Assembly (NCBI GenBank): GCA_029964075.1
Contig: CM057146.1
Location: 10,063,501 to 10,127,500, forward strand
From: Patiria pectinifera
Taxonomy: Eukaryota > Echinodermata > Asteroidea > Valvatida > Asterinidae
Length of the DNA: 64,000 nt
Direction: 5' to 3'
Part shown: positions 43,404 through 56,500 of the stretch, piece by piece
Numbering within the stretch: position 1 is the first letter of the stretch
Layout of the letters: every line of letters begins with the position of its first letter
Notes under the pieces: generated by a model
Told to the model about the DNA's origin: nothing
Seen by the model: only the letters and a program-made list of their open reading frames with translations
Database searches by the model: none
Program-made: the position numbers and the translations under genes

Positions 43404-46400
43404 GTGAGAATTTTGGAGGGATAAGCCCCCCCCCCCCCGGAGATCCTACCGGCGGGGATCCCAAACCGTATACCGTTTAACGGGCATGCACTTGATCGCG
43501 AAGCAATCATCGTTTGCCAAACTACGAGCCTCGATCGCCAGCCCCTTCCCCCTTCCCGGCGAGGATAGTTAACGATCTCGATGATCGTGAGCATCAGCTT
43601 TTCTTATCTTAACTTCATCAACAACAATGATGGCCACTGAGTTAATGGCAAAGTAAATTCCGTGACGTCAACAATGATCGGTTATGTCTTTAACATTACA
43701 CAACGCACATGATAAGCGGTCGTCATGTGTTGCAAGTTTAATCATGACGGAGCCTGATGGTAAATAAATAAAACAGATGATGATCAGTGCAGACAAAAAA
43801 TGGATAAATTAGGAAAGGAACGATCAGACAATGGGAGCGTTATTTTATTATATACACTGCAAAAAACTGTGCTTAGCAATTATTAGCAATTAAACACTTT
43901 TCTAAACACTTTCTTGCTATCAGTTTGTAAACATTTTTAAATACCAAACATGTTTAGAGTAAGGATGGATAGTGTTGAGCAATTGAACATTGATGTTTAG
44001 GAATTGGACACGTAATGTTTAGCATCTAAACATGTTTACAAAGTGATAGCAAGATTGTGTTTAATTGCAGTATAATGGCTACAAACACTCAACAAAACTT
44101 GTTTCGCAAACATGTCTTCAGTTCACAAGATAAGTTGAAGTAAGTGAAATTAAAGTTATCAATCTTATAACATGAAATCGAACCGGTCCATAAAATAGCC
44201 CAGTTAATTATACCTCTGGTTCTTTTCAGAACCACTCTCTTAGTTGAGAAATTATTACATGGTGTTTCCGCAAACCTTTCATTGTTCATTATTTAATTAT
44301 AGTGCCTAGCTCCATGATCAAGCTATTTCGGACGACGCCTTCGATGATTATAAAGTCGAGGAAAACACAAGACAGTCACTTCTTCATCTGATTGAGGGTG
44401 CTTGATTTTATGTAACCTTTTTCATAATTAAAATCTATCAGCACTATTATCATCATGCATTTCAAGTTGGCCTCTGAAAACCAACGTACGTGTGGATTTA
44501 CGCTTGCTTTCCACATTTTATATTTGGACAGCAGATTACTAATGATCCCAACCTCTCTAAGTTTGGTTTGAAAATTCGTATATCTCAACTAGCAATAAGG
44601 CCACCAAAAAAAAAAAATCGGTCTCTGGTCAGACCAAAGTTCCAGAATTGACGCGGCGATGCGGCTTTTTTTTTTTTTGATTTTTTTTTTCTTCAAGCTT
44701 GGATTGTACAGACAAGGTGGGGTACTATTTTGCTTTTTTGGTGGTCTCATGTACATTGGTGTCCTCCATAATTTGCCTTGGTGGTTTCGATCATTTGCGT
44801 TGGTGCAATTTCCCATTCTTTGGTGCTCTTTCGTAAAACAAATTGAGGAGGGGCGGAAATAGAGGGCGCTGTTGGAGCTACCGCGGAAAAAAAAAGATAG
44901 ACGCGCATGATGAAAATCGACGCGCGCGCTGACTTATTTTTTTGTGTGGCCTAATAGACTCTTCTTAACCCTAAAAGGGCAGGGTTATTTTGACCATAAC
45001 TCAGCCGGGGGGGGGACGGATTTTGCCCCCCCCCCCAAGATCCCGGCCATCGAGTGACGAAAAATTGTGAAGCTCGGTACATGCATAGAACAACTCATCA
45101 TGAACATACCCAAGAAATTTCATGACTATAGGTCAAAGGGTTTTGGAATTATGGCTAACTTTAATTATTCATGTGTACGAATGCTAATTCTGTTCTGTGT
45201 ACACGACGTATTGTGGGGAAATTCAGTTTTCACGGCGCATAGCGCCGGAAAAAAGTCAGAACAGCTCGGGTCGCGAATTTTTTTTTTAAGGCTATCGCGG
45301 AAAAAGTTGAGGGGGGGGGGCGGATTCCGCCCCGGCCCTTTTAGGGTTAATGTATGAATTTCATGTAAATGTTAGCAAAATAAAAGAATTTCATACAGTT
45401 TGTGGTTCGTATATAAAAAGAAAGGAATTTAACTTGTCTGATAAATATAATCTACATGAGTTTTTTTTTATACGAACAGCCCACAGCAGAGTGGTGGTTC
45501 CTCCAGCTGTCCAGCAACAACCCCAAGTCCGGGTGACGATCAGCAGGGCAGCCAATCCTCAACTCCCAGTACTGAGGACGGGAAGGCTAACGAGGGGAAA
45601 AGAAGACCCTCTGGGTTGGCCAAGAAGGGCGGACTTGGTGGTCCTTTCCGACGAGCCTGCGGATACCTCAGGGATTTTTGGAATAAGGGATCGATAACAC
45701 CCATGCCACCCGGAGGTCCCCCAGGCTTCTATGAGGTTGCAAATGGGTAAATTAGTCTCCTGTGTGAATCTGTTTTACATGTTAAGTTTAGAAATAAAAG
45801 ATGACGAAATGAATTGACATGAACATTCTTGCCCCACATTATCCAAAAAGGTCTTGTTTCATCGTAGATCTTCAGGTGGCTCTCAGCCTGAAAAGGTCTC
45901 CACAAATTCCAACGTGGACACCAGCCATCTCACTTCAACCAGGGGAGCGGGAAGCACCAAGGAGGGGGACAGGTGGAAGGCAGTAGAGGCCACGTATACA
46001 GGGAGGTACACTAGCAAGGTTACCCCCTTGCATGACACCTCCTCGACAAACACCTCTAGTTCCGGTGGCAGCATCCCACGCGGGGTTGATACAACATCTC
46101 TGGGCTCCAACCTATTGCATGCGGGTGTGGACGCCCGCTCCGTAGCAGCCTGGGCCGTTACTGATTGGACAAGTCAAAGAAAGGAAAACCAGCCCGGTAA
46201 ACAAGTCCAGTCCCAGCCCCTTGCCCAAGCTGCCCAGCCAAGCCAGCCTCCAACTGTCATCTGCCATGGGGCTGGCTTGGCTGAAGACACCGGACCGACG
46301 CCAGTAGAACGACTGAGCAACATCAGAATTCACCAAGAAACAGGATACAGGAGGACTCACAGGTAAACAACAGACGATATGTATACGTGTACAGGATGTA

Positions 46401-48835
46401 TTCATCCCTGGAGATTTTTCCATAAACCTTCAAAGGAAAAAACTGACGAAAATGTTGATGCGTATGCATCAACTCTTCAAACCTCTTTTTAAAGGTGGTA
46501 AGAGAAAAAAATAATCTTAAATGAATACTAATTTTGCAGGATCATCCACGTCAAGTCATCATCCCCGAGCACCTCCGAGTCTTCCTAAGAGAGATCTCCG
46601 GCCGCCCTAATGGACCCTCATCAGTCCTGGCCCTGTGCCCTAGTCGCCACTCTGCATGCCAACCAAGAGTGGCGGCCCATGATGAGTGGTCCATGACCAA
46701 CTCTTGGCGACCATACAGCTGGTTGTCTGTCAGACTACCATCCTAAAGATCCTAAGAGAGATCTCCGGATGCCCTAATGGACCCTCATCAGCCCGCCAAG
46801 TGCCCTAGCCGCCACTCTGCATGCCAACCAAGAGTGGTGGCCCATGATGAGTGGTCCATGACCAACTTTTGGCGACTAGCTGGTTGTCTGTCAGACTACC
46901 ATCCTAAAGAGCTCTCCTCCTGAAGACTTGGGACCTATTGGGACTTGGGACCTATTGCCTGCGGATGTGGACGCCCGTTCCTTAGCAGCCTGGACCGTTA
47001 CTGATTGGACAAGTCAAAGAAAGGAAAACCAGCCCGGTAAACAAGTTCAGTCCCAGCCCCCTGCCCAAGCTGCCCTGCCAAGCCAGCCTCCAAATGTCAT
47101 CTATATATCATGGGGCTGGCAATAGCTGAAGATACCGGACCGACGCCAGTAGAACGATTGAGCAACATCAGAACTCACCAAGGTACAGAATACAGGAGGA
47201 CTAAAAGGTAAGCAAGGGACCTGGAATGTATTTATCCCTGAATGGCTCTACGTAAATCCTGTGGTAGCATGATAAAAAAAAGGATTCCTGGCAGTGGTAG
47301 TATTTTTTGAAAAAGAATAGGTGCATGAGTGACATTTAACAACAAATTTCCCATGAAAACTCATTTTGCAGGATCATCAACGTCAAGCGACTCTCCCCAA
47401 GTACCTCCGAGTCTTCCTAAAGAGAGATCTCCGGCCGCCCTAGTGGACCCTCATCAGTCCTGGCCCTGTGCCCTACGTCGCCACTCTGCATGTCAACCAA
47501 GAGTGGCGGCCCATGATGCGTGGTCCATGACCGACTTTTGGCGGCCAGCCTAAAAGATCTCTCTCCTTCTGAAGACTCGGTGCAGAGACGCAGTCCACAC
47601 GGGAAGGGGGGGGGGGGGGGGGGGGGGGGTGTAACATCATCGCGCGACTTATTGTCGATGAAGGTGATCATCGTTCTACTGGGATATGGCAACTGAGGAT
47701 CACTCCAAAGGTGAATGTCGCAAAATAGTGCAAATTGTGAAAAGTCTGATAAATATTCTTCCTCATCAGATTGGCTCGGTAAACCCTTCAGTAATTACAG
47801 AAAAAAATAATAAGACAATAATTATTACAATGTAGTAGTTAGAAAGATACTACTGAAGAATCGTGTACCTACATTGTTACATTTCCCTTTGTGACATGTA
47901 GTAATGGGTTATAGGATGTCAACTGCACCAGAAGAATCCTCATCACCAAATTGAATCTAATACACCTAAATAAGACATGATGACATCATGCTTTGTTTAA
48001 ATGCACACATTCATATGCGGCCGTGTAGGTACGAGTGGCTCTTGTCCCTCCCTGGTTCCTACATGAAAGCGCACATGTAAACAAAGCATGACGTCATTAT
48101 GTCTATTGATCAGTGTGCTTGTCTTTATTCAAACGTCAGCTTATAATACAGTACGTCAGATTGGTAATGTGATTGTTAACTTGATGATAGATGCATGGAA
48201 TTCGGCACACAGTCAGAGTATGTAATGAGAAGGATATATTGAGCTATAGGGTCATTGTGTCCTTTGAAAAACGTAAAGGTATACGAAATAACAAGCAATG
48301 GCAGTCATTTTGAAAATTTGGAAAATTGCTTGTCTTTCTACTTATATTTTTTTCAAAGAACAAACCTCTGATGGCCCTATAGACTTTTATCATGCTGCCA
48401 CCATTTCAGTCATGTTCCCTGTGTCCAATCACAGTACCGAGTGATAATGTTTCTTGTGCAAAAAGGAACCAGACTATTTTTCTTCCAGCCTCGCTTTGGT
48501 TACGTTGATTTGAATGGGGAAAATTCAAACGGCCGCAACATGATAATGGTCTATAGCCAAATATCTACCCAAAGACATACTCTGGACTGTGTGCCAAATA
48601 CCTTGCATTTATCATCAAAGTATAAACAATCCCCCACCCCTTACCTGCCCCACTCATTTGCGTTTAATTTAATGCGTTTTTTTTACCTTACAGTAAAGAT
48701 GGGATTGAGAGATGGGATTGGAATGACGTCTGGATCATCGAGGACATGAGCCCGGATCAAGGGAGGACAACTGACATTCCATGGGGAAAAAAGGGGGGAT
48801 TATTCCCCAGGAGTGTTCCTGTTATTCACGTTTAA
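43102..48835 (+). CDS. Uncharacterised array gene, copy 2 (four-exon model)
   Basis: The model joins 43102-43403, 45480-45746, 45868-46362 and 48694-48835: 1,206 nt, 401 aa, every junction GT/AG in phase 2. Exon 1 equals copy 1. Exon 2 carries an Arg-to-Ile change in NKGSRTP. Exon 3 lacks 13 residues (GIPGPTKHHGKGA in copy 1) but has three extra in the QPLAQAAQPSQ stretch. The last exon ends IPWGKKGGLFPRSVPVIHV, the tail shared with copy 3. Intron 1 is 2,076 nt, without the Penelope-like element. No known domain. Of the three copies this has the fewest insertions, so it is the best reference for the gene. Function unknown. Confidence 0.65.
43853..44074. mobile_element. GTTTAGC palindromic MITE, intron 1, unit 2
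   Basis: Counterpart of 31570-31790 with minor differences. Confidence 0.7.
44209..44294 (-). mobile_element. Diverged Penelope-like terminal repeat fragment, unit 2
   Basis: Counterpart of 31925-32010. Confidence 0.7.
44596..44954. mobile_element. TTAGGCC-family MITE, unit 2
   Basis: Counterpart of 32312-32687. The right arm has lost part of the CTGACCAGAGAC match by a short deletion. Confidence 0.7.
44969..45346. mobile_element. TTAA-flanked MITE, unit 2
   Basis: CCCTAAAAGGGC ... GCCCTTTTAGGG between TTAA at 44965-44968 and 45347-45350. Confidence 0.8.
45480..45746 (+). CDS. Array gene copy 2, exon 2
   Basis: Same borders and phase as copy 1. A few substitutions, all keeping the frame open. 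Confidence 0.7.
45868..46362 (+). CDS. Array gene copy 2, exon 3
   Basis: 165 codons. The length differences from copies 1 and 3 (a 39-nt deletion and a 9-nt insertion) are multiples of three, which supports coding constraint in this frame. Confidence 0.7.
46540..46588 (+). CDS. Alternative terminal exon 4, copy 2
   Basis: Same strong acceptor and same short phase-2 tail, RIIHVKSSSPSTSESS, as in copy 1. Confidence 0.35.
46745..47560 (+). pseudogene. Internal exon 3-4 duplication, copy 2
   Basis: Decayed copies of exon 4 and exon 3 sequence, as in copy 1 but shorter. The exon-3-like part lacks the 1-nt insertion of copies 1 and 3 yet ends at a stop in ISWGWQ. The final exon-4-like part (from 47372) hits a stop early in phase 2. 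Confidence 0.6.
47606..47629 (+). repeat. G24 homopolymer in intron 3, unit 2
   Basis: The equivalent place is an interrupted GGGGGA tract at 38311-38335 in unit 1 and at 57945-57977 in unit 3. Confidence 0.85.
48694..48835 (+). CDS. Array gene copy 2, last exon
   Basis: The acceptor TTACCTTACAG is in phase with exon 3; reads KDGIERWDWNDVWIIEDMSP, and the chain ends RSVPVIHV. AATAAA at 48980-48985. Confidence 0.68.
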
Positions 48836-49949
48836 TATTAGCATCACAGAAAATGAGTAGAAAAAGTAATGATTAGATTTTTGTTAATAGTGTGATTTAC
48901 AGGGTTTTTGAAATCTAATTTATACAATCAGGAAATCAGCAATGTTAGAAAATCATTCTGCCATGCATGTACTACTTATAATAAAGGTATTCTATATTCA
49001 AATATATAGGGGACAAAAATGTATACCTTTCAAATTTAAGTGAACAAAATACCATTCAAATTTTAGTGGGAAAAAAACACAGCTTAACTATAGAATCTGC
49101 AAATCAACTGCAATATCAATACGACGTATACACCAAATCGGATCTCTAAAAAATAACTAAAATATAGCGGGAGGGGGGGGGTTGGGTGTTAAAATAATAT
49201 TTAACTTGTATTTAGTGGTCATTTTTAGTTAAGATTAAGTGAACACTTGAAACTGGAAACAGCAAATAGAGTATAATGCAGGGGTAAATATACTCTGTGA
49301 TAAAAGTTGGTAAATTACACACAGGGATGATCACAAAAAATAATCATTCTTTGATTAAGCTTATAGATACGAGTATTGGAAATATGGTTAAAATACATTG
49401 AGGATGGGAAAAGAAATATTAAGGTTTGTGAACAGGCTTTAAGTTATTTTTATTTTAAACGTTTTTAATCAGCGATGGAAAAGGGTTTTCTTATATTGTT
49501 TCGACCAAACTTGATATTTTGAAAAGAATTTCGATGACGATTAAACAAGAATCAGCAGTATTTTTTTTAAACATAAAGCAGAACCACTAAACAGCTAACA
49601 TCATCGTATACAGTTTGTATACGCTGATTGAAAGTGGGCCCTCGTATCAGGTGTCAGTAGATTTGCAATATCGTACACGCTCTACAACGAATGTTATACA
49701 ATTCAGCAATAAAATTCCTGGGTTTTCTTTTCTTTTATATAACAACCAAAGGGTGAGATGACACCTTATCCACACGCACATCCCTGAAAGGAGACAGGAG
49801 CCTATCCAAACCTACATCCCGAGGAGAAGACTGAGGAGAGGATGCTAACTGTTAACACCAGACTGAGAACAGAGAGGCAACAGAAGAGCCTGGGATTCCA
49901 AACATCAACCTTCCAAGGAGTCAGGATCCTAAACGTCCACACATCTTAA

Positions 49950-50428
49950 AGGGTACAACCTTGTACTACAATTCCCATAGACACTAGAGCTAAATGCACA
50001 TACTTCAAAATTCTTTTAAAAGTACTCAAAACTCTCACAGGCATTTAAGCTGCACAGAATAATGGTGATTAACATGTCATCTTTCAGTTTCGTTTCATTT
50101 TTCGGTGGGTTGACCATTGACTTTTTGAGATATTCTCACCCAAAGAAGACGACCCCTATTTTCCCCAAAGCGGAAAAATAGCCATCTTGAAAAACGATCC
50201 CTCCACAACATGGCAAAAAAGTGCCACTTTCGAGCGCGTCGAGCCCAACTGCATCTAAAATGCTCCGAATTGGAAGCACCAAGTCCGGACCAGAGATTCA
50301 TTGCCATATCTCTTTAATTCCCTAATTTTATGGCTCTCAGAACTGTCTAATATATAATATTTTGAGGGTATAACTTTTATTCATGAGCTCGGCGGATGAG
50401 TTTAGGCCTATTTACCGGTGTGCACCCT
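49950..50428 (-). repeat. GGGTGCAC-family repeat, inverted, unit 2
   Basis: Full-length inverted relative of 29828-30297: begins GGGTACAACC and ends CCGGTGTGCACCC. Contains the reverse complements of GAAAGTGGC and GGGGAAA blocks of the forward copies. Confidence 0.8.
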
Positions 50429-51912
50429 TTACTAGGGAAGGATATGAGCCAAAGATAAATGGCCGCATACCACTACACATCCCGAGTGGATGCCACTCGT
50501 ACAATACAAGTACAATGGTAGATGCCACGGCACTCTCTGCAAACCGATGAACCTTATTTTAATGTTAAGAAATGTAAACACAAATAAAAGCTTGGCTTGA
50601 AAAGCGAAATAATCAACCTGATTTTTTCGTAAGAAGCTTCAGCCTAAAGGACGGCTTATAACACGAATCTATTTCTTTTCAAACTTCCTTGTATAATAGG
50701 AAAATCACCTAGTCTGGTTCTGATCCAAATCTGCCATGACAGCCTTAAAAACCATGACCATAGACCACAGGGGACAAGGGGACATGACCATGCAGGGACA
50801 GGAGGAAAGCAGCAGGCAAAGCAGGACGTGATCTTTTGGACTGCAAAGAGAGGAACTTGAACTTAATAATGGTTATATCAAACTCCTGCTTATACGGTGG
50901 GCTGCCAATGCCAGCCTCTTGAGCCCAAGTCAAGAACACAATCCTTCTTTCAAACTTCCAAGGACAGTGATGAAAGTGATGAACCAACATTAACAATGCG
51001 ATTATTCTCCCCTTTGGTTTCAAATTAGGTTATGAAATGAGAGATGAAACTAATGACTTAGTATAAACCAACGAATTAGAACCGTAGCTATGTTCACATC
51101 ATTCAAGTCTGAACAATATTGAAACTTTGTGTCAGTAGTCAGTACATGTCTAACAATTTTTTTCATGTATAAGAAATCAATAATATCAAAAGTGTGCTGA
51201 TTAGGGAGTTGACAAACTTGGTTGCCATGGAAAGCTGGAGCCGGATGGGAATTTCCCCGTCTTTTTCCCCCCAAGGGTTTTCGCGGGGTTTTCGCCCATC
51301 CCGTATAATCAGCGAATTCTTTAAATCTGTACTTCAATCAAATGTAAGTTTTTGTTCACCTCACCTATGTATAGCAAATTATAGTTTATCCTATCCTGCA
51401 CCACTTTTATTGGGTGATTGTTACTTATGTTTAAATTATATTTAAAACTTTGGAACGAAATGCCATGAAGGATTTCATTATACCCTTGGTAAAGAAATAC
51501 AAAACAAATGAAGACGTTATTCACGAAGAGGGATCAGAGTCTCGAACAATAATCATGTCAGTTATACCATTTTAATCACAACTATTATAGTGCAGATTTG
51601 GCGATATATCTCGATTTTTAAGAATTACACAAAATGTACTTTCAAATATAGGTTGCATAAGAAATAAACCGGCATTAATATTGATTGAAACACAACATCC
51701 GGGTGTTGAATTTCTTTCTTATCTTTTAACACTTGCAACTACTGAGCTCAATTTTAAATAAAACTGAAGGCGGTGGAACTATGCTTCCAAAATCCGAGAG
51801 ATATTATTCACGTTTTGCAAAACTTAGGATCCAAATTAACCGAAATCGGCTGCAGTACTAAATGATAATCGTCTAAATGATAATCAGAAGATCGGCTGAT
51901 TTTTAGCTAAAC

Positions 51913-52143
51913 TACACTCTACAAACTGCGTTTAGCAACTACACACAATCTTGCTATCACTTTGTAAACATGTTTAGAAGCTAAACATTATGTGTTCAAT
52001 TCCTAAACATCAATGTTCAATTGCTAAACACTGTTCATCCTTACGCTAAACATGTTTAGTATTTAATAACATGTTTACAAAGTGATAGCAAGAAAGTGTT
52101 TAGAAAAAAAATAATAATTGCTAAATACAGTTTTTGCGATGTA
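51913..52143. mobile_element. GTTTAGC palindromic MITE, 3' end of unit 2
   Basis: Counterpart of 42225-42455. Confidence 0.7.
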
Positions 52144-52353
52144 TTGATGGATAACGGATGCCCGGTGGACTCAAGAGAAACATACAGGAGGCTCTGTACC
52201 TGTGAGAATTCCGAGTATTTTTCAAAGAATTTTGAAGCCTGCGCATTTAGCCCCAGTGTCTATGGGATTTTTTTTTGCAGGGTTGCACCCTTATTATAGC
52301 ACGGACGCCGGCGATTAATTATTTGGACAACCGGAACAATGGGAGACTTTTGA

Positions 52354-52479
52354 GACGTTGGTGGCAGCAAACACACCGGTCCTTTTTTTCATTATTGACG
52401 TCATGATGAGCATGCAAGCTTGAGCTTAAACATGAAAGGACCGTAGCGGTGAGTTTGCTGCCACCAACGTCTCAAAAGT
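52354..52479. repeat. Promoter-proximal hairpin, unit 3
   Basis: Both arms are present, and TGACGTCA is intact at 52396-52403, as in unit 1. Confidence 0.8.
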
Positions 52480-52705
52480 CTCTCATTGAAGGCCACAAAA
52501 CAAATCACAAGAAAAGAAGCCCACTGAAGGTGGCTAGCTTCAAAGTCAATGACGAGCGTGCGCGCGCGCCTGTGGGAAACTTTTGAGACGTTCAATGGAC
52601 GGTGGCAGCAAACACCATTGTTTGCGTCATGATTGTCTCATAAACCTCCCATTGTCTCGCTTATGCATAAATTAACGCGCAGAGTAACATGACTCGACGT
52701 CCAAC

Positions 52706-53184
52706 CACTGATCTCTATATAAAGACTGGATAGCTAATAAAGAGCCGCACAATGTACGAATTTGACTCCATATTGGTGAGACCGGCTGGTGATCTACAAA
52801 GGACAAGTTGCCGTTTTTATAGACAGCATGATTTCTTTTGTAACGTCGCGGTTCACTTGACTTATATTTTGACCACCACCACTGACCAAGGTTAACTACA
52901 ATTTTTTTAACGTCGTGGTTACTAAAATACCGCAAATATCACTTTTTCGGCGTTTTGCAATGATAATCACTACGGAAATGTGTCCCTTTTAGAACATCAT
53001 AATATGTGTACGTGACCAAAATGCGCGTCAACTGTTGATACAACGCGCGCCTATTTACGCGTAGAACGTTCGTATTATACGCGGCCATCTTCGTGAGACC
53101 GGGGGCGAATTGGTCAATATGCAAAGTCTTCTGTGTGAATGTTGTATGCATATCCGCGATCCAGTCTTTATATAGAGATCAGTG
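52706..53184. mobile_element. hAT-like non-autonomous element in the copy 3 upstream region
   Basis: CACTGATCTCTATATAAAGA with CTGGAT at the left is mirrored exactly at the right by ATCCAG and TCTTTATATAGAGATCAGTG (26 bp). The 8-bp target CGTCCAAC is duplicated at 52698-52705 and 53185-53192. Eight-base duplications are typical of hAT transposons. The other three units have the uninterrupted target CGTCAAAC. No transposase. Confidence 0.88.
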
Positions 53185-53295
53185 CGTCCAACGCGAAACG
53201 TAAACATACAACACAACATTTCACGTATCGTGTTATGTGCGCCACAGTGGTATTTCCAGAGTGATATTTTTTGGTTGAGTACGTGAATTTCAGAC

Positions 53296-53597
53296 ATGTT
53301 CAACGGCATTAACCAGAGAATTTTGATGTCGGCTGCGATGTTTGGAGCCCCCACGCCGACAGTAGATTGGAACACACGGCCGAAACCAAAGAACAAGCCG
53401 GCCAAGGCCAAGGCGAGATCCGCGCGGGCCGAATTTGGCAGCGGGCCCGGGAAGAAAGGAAAGGGTGTTCGGAGTCTGATGGGCCGTCTCAACTGCTGCC
53501 TTCGGGAGCCCGAGGTGGAAACAGACTCCTTGGATGCCATGGAGAGGGGGGAGGCACTGGACGTGGTGGATGTTGAGTCGGTGGAAATCAAAACGAG
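53296..53597 (+). CDS. Array gene copy 3, exon 1
   Basis: 302 nt, same borders as the other copies; one missense difference shared with copy 4. Confidence 0.7.
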
Positions 53598-56500
53598 GTG
53601 AGAATTTTGGAGGGATAAGCCCCCCCCCCCCCCGGAGATCCTACCGGCGGGGATCCCAAACCGTATACCGTTTAGCGGGCATGCACTTGATCGCGAAGCA
53701 ATCATCGTTTGCCAAACTACGAGCCTCGATCGCCAGCCCCTTCCCCCTTCCCGGCGAGGATAGTTAACGATCTCGATGATCGTGAGCATCAGCTTTTCTT
53801 ATCTTAACTTCATCAACAACAATGATGGCCACTGAGTTCATGGCAAAGTAAATTCCGTGACGTCAACAATGATCGGTTATGTCTTTAACATTACACAACG
53901 CACATGATAAGCGGTCGTCATGTGTTGCAAGTTTAATCATGACGGAGCCTGATGGTAAATAAATAAAACAGATGATGATCAGTGCAGACAAAAAATGGAT
54001 AAATAGGAAAGGAACGATCAGACAATGGGAGCGTTATTTTATTATATACACTGCAAAAACTGTGCTTAGCAATTATTACCAATTAAACACTTTTCTAAAC
54101 ACTTTCTTGCTATCAGTTTGTAAACATGTTTAAATACCAAACATGTTTAGAGTAAGGATGGATAGTGTTTAGCAATTGAACATTGATGTTTAGCAATTGG
54201 ACAGGTAATGTTTAGCGTCTAAACATGTTTACAAAGTGATTGCAAGATTGTGTTTAATTGCAGTATAATGGCTACAAACACTCAACAAAACTTGTTTCGC
54301 AAACATGTCTTCAGTTCACAAGATAAGTTGAAGTAAGTGAAATTAAAGTTATCAATCTTATCACATGAAATCGAACCGGTCCATAAAATAGCCCAGTTAA
54401 TTATACCTCTGGTTCTTTTCAGAACCACTCTCTTAGTTGAGAAATTATTACATGGTGTTTCCGCAAACCTTTCATTGTTCATTATTTAATTATAGTGCTT
54501 AGCTCCACGATCAAGCTATTTCGGACGACACTATCGATAATTATAAAGTCGAGGAAAACACAAGACCGTCACTTCTTCATTTGTTTGAGGGTGCATGATT
54601 TTATGTAACCTTTTTCATAATTAATATCTATCAGCACTATTATCATCATGCATTTCAAGTTGGCCTCTGAAAACCAACGTACGTGTGGATTAACGCTTGC
54701 TTTCCACATTTTATATTTGGACAGCAGATTACTAATGATCCCAACCTCTCTAAGTTTGGTTTGAAAATTCGTATATCTCAACTAGCAATAAGGCCACACA
54801 AAAAAATATATTCGGTCTCTGGTCAGACCAAAGTTCCAGAATTGACGCGGCGATGCGGCTTTTTTTTTTTTTGATTTTTTTTTTCTTCAAGCTTGGATTG
54901 TACAGACAAGGTGGGGTACTATTTTGCTTTTTTTGGTGGTCTCATGTACATTGGTGTCCTCCATAATTTGCCTTGGTGGTTTCGATCATTTGCCTTGGTG
55001 CAATTTCACATTCTTTGGTGCTCTTTGGTAAAACAAATTGAGGAGGTGCGGAAATAGAGGGCGCTGTTGGAGCTACCGCGGAACATTTTGGAAAAAAAAA
55101 GATAGACGCGCATGATTAAAATCGACGCGCGCGCTGACCAGAGACCGACTTATTTTTTTTTTGGGGGGGGCCTAATAGACTCTTCTTAACCCTAAAAGGG
55201 CAGGGTTATTTTGACCATCTCTCAACCGGGGGGGGGGGGGATTCCCCACCTTAAGATCTCAGCCATCGAGTGACGAAAAATTTTGAAGCTCGGTACATGC
55301 ATAGAACAACTCATCATGAACATACCCAAGAAATTTCATGACTATAGGTCAAAGGGTTTTGTAATTATGGCTAACTTTCATTATTCATGTGTACGAATGC
55401 TAATTCTGTTCTGTGTACACGACGTATTGTGGGGAAATTCAGTTTTCACGGCGCATAGCGCCGGAAAAAGTCATAACAGCTCGGGTCGCGAATTTTTTTT
55501 TTAAGGCTATCGCGGAAAAAGTTGAGGGGGGCGGATTCCGCCCCGGCCCTTTTAGGGTTAATGTATGAATTTCATGTAAATGTTAGCAAAATAAAAGAAT
55601 TTCATACAGTTTGTGGTTCGTATATAAAAAGAAAGGAATTTAACTTGTCTGATAAATATAATCTACATGAGTTTTTTTTTTATACGAACAGCCCACAGCA
55701 GAGTGGTGGTTCCTCCAGCTGTCCAGCAACAACCCCAAGTGCGGGTGACGACCAGCAGGGCAGCCAATCCTCAACTCCCAGTACTGAGGACGGGAAGGCT
55801 AACGAGGGGAAAAGAAGACCCTCTGGGTTGGCCAAGAAGGGCGGACTTGGTGGTCCTTTCCGACGAGCATGCGGATACCTCAGGGATTTTTGGAATAAGG
55901 GATCGAGAACACCCATGCCACCCGGAGGTCCCCCAGGCTTCTATGAGGTTGCAAATGGGTAAATTAGTCTCTCTGTGTGAATCTGTTTTACATGTTAAGT
56001 TTAGAAATAAAAGATGACAAAATGAATTGACATGAACATTCTTGCCCCACATTATTCAAAAAAGATCTCGTTTCATCGTAGATCTTCAGGTGGCTCTCAG
56101 CCTGAAAAGGTCTCCACAAATTCCAACGTGGAGACCAACCATCTCACTTCAGGCATCCCTGAACCAACAAAACATCATGGAAAGGGGGCAACCAGGGGAG
56201 CGGGGAGCAACAAGGAGGGGGACAGGTGGAAGGCAGTAGAGGCCACGTATACAGGGAGGTACACTAGCAAGGTTATCCCCTCGCTTGACACCTCCTCGAC
56301 AAACACCTCTAGTTCCGGTGGCAGCATCCCACTTGGGGTTGGTACAACATCTCTAGGCTCCAACCTATTGCCTGCGGGTGTGGACGCCCGTTCCGTAGCA
56401 GCCTGGGCCGTTACTGATTGGACAAGTCAAAGAAAGGAAAACCAGCCCGGTCAACAAGTCCAGTCCCAGCCCCTTGCCCAGCCAAGACAGCCTCCAACTG

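Larger units (their letters stand above)
42512..52198 (+). repeat. Tandem array unit 2 (9.7 kb)
   Basis: Second unit with gene copy 2; the least interrupted form. Exon 3 has a 39-nt in-frame deletion relative to copies 1 and 3, and the 5' part of the intron-3 duplication is shortened. Confidence 0.9.
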
